A stretch of DNA of 64,000 bases from Pseudomonas sp. Leaf48 (GTDB taxonomy: Bacteria > Pseudomonadota > Gammaproteobacteria > Pseudomonadales > Pseudomonadaceae), in assembly GCF_001421885.1 (NCBI RefSeq), contig NZ_LMLH01000032.1, forward strand, positions 47,629 to 111,628, in the 5' to 3' direction. Numbering within the stretch: the stretch's first letter is position 1; the number at the start of each line of letters is the position of its first letter. Below, piece by piece: positions 61,210 to 64,000 of the stretch. The translations under genes and the position numbers were made by a program. The notes beneath the pieces are model-generated. The model was not told the origin of the DNA, made no database searches, and saw nothing but the letters and a program-made list of their open reading frames with translations.

Positions 61210-64000
61210 TCATACGATCTTTTCTAAAGTGTTGGTGGGTTCAGCAGATAGGTGTCGACGGCGCATCAGACGATAGGCCGCAGGGATGACAAACAGAGAC
61301 AATAAAGGCGCAGTGATCATGCCACCGACCATAGGTGCGGCAATGCGGCTCATCACTTCGCTACCGGTACCACTGCCCAATAAGATTGGTAACAGACCAG
61401 CAATGATGACCGCCACGGTCATAGCCTTGGGTCGAACACGCTGCACGGCGCCTTCGCTAATCGCGGCGATTAACCCACGCTCGGTACTGTCGTCTGCCTC
61501 TTCGCGTTCGGCCCAGGCGTTTTTCAGATAAAGCAGCATGATCACGCCAAATTCGGCAGACACACCTGCTAGAGCAATGAAACCGACGCCGGTAGCCACG
61601 GACAGGTTGAATCCCAATAGGTAGAGGAACCATGCGCCACCCGTAAGAGCGAATGGCAGGGTGGCCATGATCAGCAAGGCCTCGTCGAAACGGGAAAAGG
61701 TCAGGTAGAGCAGTACGAAAATGATCAGCAACGTGGCCGGTACCACCAACTTGAGCCGTGCGTTGGCTCGCTCTAGAAACTCGAACTGCCCGGAGTAGCT
61801 CAAACTCATGCCTGGCTGCAACTTGACCTGCTCACCGACGACCCGGCGCAAGTCGGCGACCACCGAGGCAATATCCCGGCCCCGCACATCGATGTACACC
61901 CAGCCGGAAGGCCGTGCATTCTCGCTCTTGAGCATCGGAGGCCCTTCACTGACTTTGACCTTTGCTACTGTTCCGAGGGTAATCTGACTCCCCAAAGGGG
62001 TGTAGATCGGCAGCTGCTCCAATGCACCGAGCGAGTCGCGCCATTCTCGGGGATAACGCACGTTGATCGGAAAGCGTGCGAGCCCTTCAATTGTCTCCCC
62101 GACGTTTTCACCACCAATAGCACCGGCCACGATCGACTGCACATCGGCGATGTTCAACCCGTAGCGGGCAGCTGCCTTACGATCGATATCCACATCGATG
62201 TAACGCCCACCCGTCAATCGTTCGGCCAGAGATGAACTGACCCCAGGCACGTCCTTCGCCACGCGCTCGACTGCCTGAGTAACTGCATCGATCTCCGTGA
62301 GGTTGGGACCGGTAACTTTTACCCCGATTGGACTCTTGATACCGGTGGCGAGCATGTCGATGCGGTTGCGGATGGGCGGTATCCAGATATTGGTCAGCCC
62401 CGGGACTCGCACCGCTCGATCCAGTTCTTCCACCAGCTTCTCTTGGGTCATCCCGGGGCGCCACTGCTCGCGTGGTTTGAATTGGATGGTGGTCTCGAAC
62501 ATCTCCAAGGGGGCTGGATCGGTCGCGGATTCAGCGCGGCCGGCTTTGCCAAAGACATGTTCGACCTCTGGCACGGTTTTGATCATGCGGTCAGTCTGTT
62601 GCAGCAGTTGCGCGGCCTTCTGCGCCGACAACCCCGGTAGGGCCGAAGGCATATAGAGTAAATCGCCCTCGTCCAGCGCAGGGAGGAATTCGCCGCCCAA
62701 GCGAGAGACCGGCCATAGCGCGCTGAGAAAGACCAAGAGCGCGACCAACAGGGTGATTTTCGGACGATGCAGTACCGCGTCCAGGGCCGGTTGATAGATC
62801 CTGATCAACCAGCGGTTCAGAGGGTTCTGCTCCTCTCTGGGGATTCGTCCACGAATCCAGTAGCCCATCAGCACTGGCACCAAGGTTACCGATAGTCCGG
62901 CCGCAGCGGCCATGGCGTAGGTCTTGGTGAAGGCCAAAGGACCAAACAGACGTCCCTCTTGATCCTCCAGTGTGAACACCGGTATGAACGAAAGTGTGAT
63001 GATTAACAGACAAAAAAACAGTGCCGGCCCTACCTCGGCCGCCGATTCGGTCATTACATGCCAGTGTTGTTCACCCCTCAGTTCCTTCCCCGGGTGGGCC
63101 GCGTGCCAGGCCTCGATCTTTTTGTGAGCATTTTCGATCATCACCACGGCGGCATCGACCATGGCGCCAATGGCGATAGCGATCCCGCCAAGCGACATGA
63201 TGTCGGCATTAATCCCTTGGAAGCGCATAACGATGAAGGCAATCAGCACCCCCACCGGCAGAGAGATGATAGCCACTAGGGATGAGCGAAAATGCCAAAG
63301 GAATATCCCGCAGACCACCGCGACGACGAGGAATTCCTCAAGCAGTTTGTAGCCAAGGTTCTCCACGGCACGATCAATCAGCTTGCTGCGATCATAGGTG
63401 GTGACGATTTCTACTCCGGCTGGCAGACTGCTCTTCAGGTCGTCAAGTTTGGCTTTGACCGCAGCAATGGTTTGGCGAGCGTTCTTGCCACTGCGCAGAA
63501 TCACCACGCCGCCGACGGTCTCACCTTCGCCATCGAGTTCGGTGATGCCGCGACGCATTTCCGGCCCCATCTGGATAGTCGCGACGTCGCCGAGGGTCAC
63601 TGGTACACCACCAGCGCCAAGCTTGAGTGGAATCGCACGGAAGTCATTCAGTGTCTTCAGGTAACCGGAAGCGCGCACTATAAATTCGGTTTCCGCCATT
63701 TCCAGCACCGCACCACCGGTTTCCTGATTGGCCTTACCGATAGCCTCGGCCACCTGCGCCTGGGTGATGCCCTGACTGGCAAGTTTGAGCGGATCGAGCT
63801 GCACCTGGTACTGCTTGACCATGCCGCCCACAGTGGCGACCTCCGCCACATTGGGCAGGGTCTTGAGTTCGAACTTGAGAAACCAATCCTGTAGTGCGCG
63901 TAGCTGCGCCAGATCGTGCCCACCACTGCGATCCACCAGTGCGTACTGGTAGATCCAGCCCACCCCCGTAGCATCCGGACCCAAAGCCGGTTTGGCGCTG
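61210..64000 (-). CDS. cusA: CusA-type heavy-metal RND efflux pump, partial
   Basis: The window edge cuts the 5' part; about 930 codons of the C-terminal portion are present. It is an HME-RND inner-membrane pump for Cu(I)/Ag(I): AIAIGAMVDAAVVMIENAHK (TM4 proton-relay Asp), a periplasmic domain with LEMFETTIQFKPREQWRPGM, and LYLTFSRFDEALLIMATLPF in the C-terminal bundle. With CusB and CusC (presumably beyond the window) it would export periplasmic copper. No frameshift is seen. Substrate assignment to copper/silver rests on the operon partners and motif resemblance to CusA/SilA. Confidence 0.91.
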   Translation of the reverse strand, partial: SAKPALGPDATGVGWIYQYALVDRSGGHDLAQLRALQDWFLKFELKTLPNVAEVATVGGMVKQYQVQLDPLKLASQGITQAQVAEAIGKANQETGGAVLEMAETEFIVRASGYLKTLNDFRAIPLKLGAGGVPVTLGDVATIQMGPEMRRGITELDGEGETVGGVVILRSGKNARQTIAAVKAKLDDLKSSLPAGVEIVTTYDRSKLIDRAVENLGYKLLEEFLVVAVVCGIFLWHFRSSLVAIISLPVGVLIAFIVMRFQGINADIMSLGGIAIAIGAMVDAAVVMIENAHKKIEAWHAAHPGKELRGEQHWHVMTESAAEVGPALFFCLLIITLSFIPVFTLEDQEGRLFGPLAFTKTYAMAAAAGLSVTLVPVLMGYWIRGRIPREEQNPLNRWLIRIYQPALDAVLHRPKITLLVALLVFLSALWPVSRLGGEFLPALDEGDLLYMPSALPGLSAQKAAQLLQQTDRMIKTVPEVEHVFGKAGRAESATDPAPLEMFETTIQFKPREQWRPGMTQEKLVEELDRAVRVPGLTNIWIPPIRNRIDMLATGIKSPIGVKVTGPNLTEIDAVTQAVERVAKDVPGVSSSLAERLTGGRYIDVDIDRKAAARYGLNIADVQSIVAGAIGGENVGETIEGLARFPINVRYPREWRDSLGALEQLPIYTPLGSQITLGTVAKVKVSEGPPMLKSENARPSGWVYIDVRGRDIASVVADLRRVVGEQVKLQPGMSLSYSGQFEFLERANARLKLVVPATLLIIFVLLYLTFSRFDEALLIMATLPFALTGGAWFLYLLGFNLSVATGVGFIALAGVSAEFGVIMLLYLKNAWAEREEADDSTERGLIAAISEGAVQRVRPKAMTVAVIIAGLLPILLGSGTGSEVMSRIAAPMVGGMITAPLLSLFVIPAAYRLMRRRHLSAEPTNTLEKIV

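Overview
The window reads as chromosome of a fluorescent Pseudomonas. The evidence is the GC-rich codon use of the background genes, typical pseudomonad gene neighbourhoods (LysR/3-oxoacid CoA-transferase/thiolase, ftrA with a rhodanese, cobF, paired arginine succinyltransferase subunits, an HglS-type 2-oxoadipate dioxygenase) and many REP/REPIN palindromes of the GCGAGCAAGCCCGCTCCCAC and GGCTTGCTGGCGATGGCGG types between genes. This is judged by eye, without database searches.

Layout. 1-17.6 kb is ordinary core metabolism: a 100-bp tandem repeat, ketone-body catabolism (LysR, scoA, scoB, atoB), membrane and periplasmic proteins, an amino-acid binding protein with an aspartoacylase-like gene, rhodanese/ftrA, cobF, an AruF/AruG-like pair beside an oxaloacetate decarboxylase, a MASE2 diguanylate cyclase and a DUF3010 gene. 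At 17.6-29.2 kb the sequence turns AT-rich. An inserted segment, edged by broken genes (a frameshifted XRE regulator on the left; a group II intron tail and a broken AraC gene on the right), carries a compact eight-gene biosynthetic cluster: ATP-grasp ligase, glutamine-dependent asparagine-synthetase-like enzyme, two KamA-type radical SAM proteins, a clavaminate-synthase-like Fe(II)/2-oxoglutarate oxygenase, a MATE exporter, a membrane-anchored aspartyl/asparaginyl hydroxylase-like protein and a class I aminotransferase. No NRPS or PKS is present. The set looks like a pathway to a small modified amino acid or dipeptide, probably containing a beta-amino acid, which I cannot match to a described product.

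29.5-46 kb returns to GC-rich background: Baeyer-Villiger monooxygenase plus esterase, HglS, an AttEFGH-like ABC/lipocalin-like operon, a 134-bp tandem REPIN array that beheads a cbrC gene, and a LacI-controlled sugar or polyol module. 46-58 kb is accessory: palindromic mini-elements, a truncated TonB receptor, a GGDEF-EAL gene cut by IS21-type sequence, an apparently intact IS21-family element beside what looks like an internally deleted relative, and a block (XRE, winged-helix/coiled-coil protein, SF2 helicase and small island proteins) that may be a defence or mobile-element module. 58-64 kb is a copper-resistance locus on the minus strand (Tat-exported multicopper oxidase, Met/His-rich periplasmic protein, small membrane proteins, CusA-type RND pump running off the window).

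How the genes fit: the AT-rich cluster is nearly a single plus-strand transcription unit with overlapping or abutting starts. The ligase and amidotransferase would join or amidate, the radical SAM enzymes would rearrange amino groups, the two oxygenases would hydroxylate, the aminotransferase would supply or convert an amino acid, and the MATE protein would export the product.
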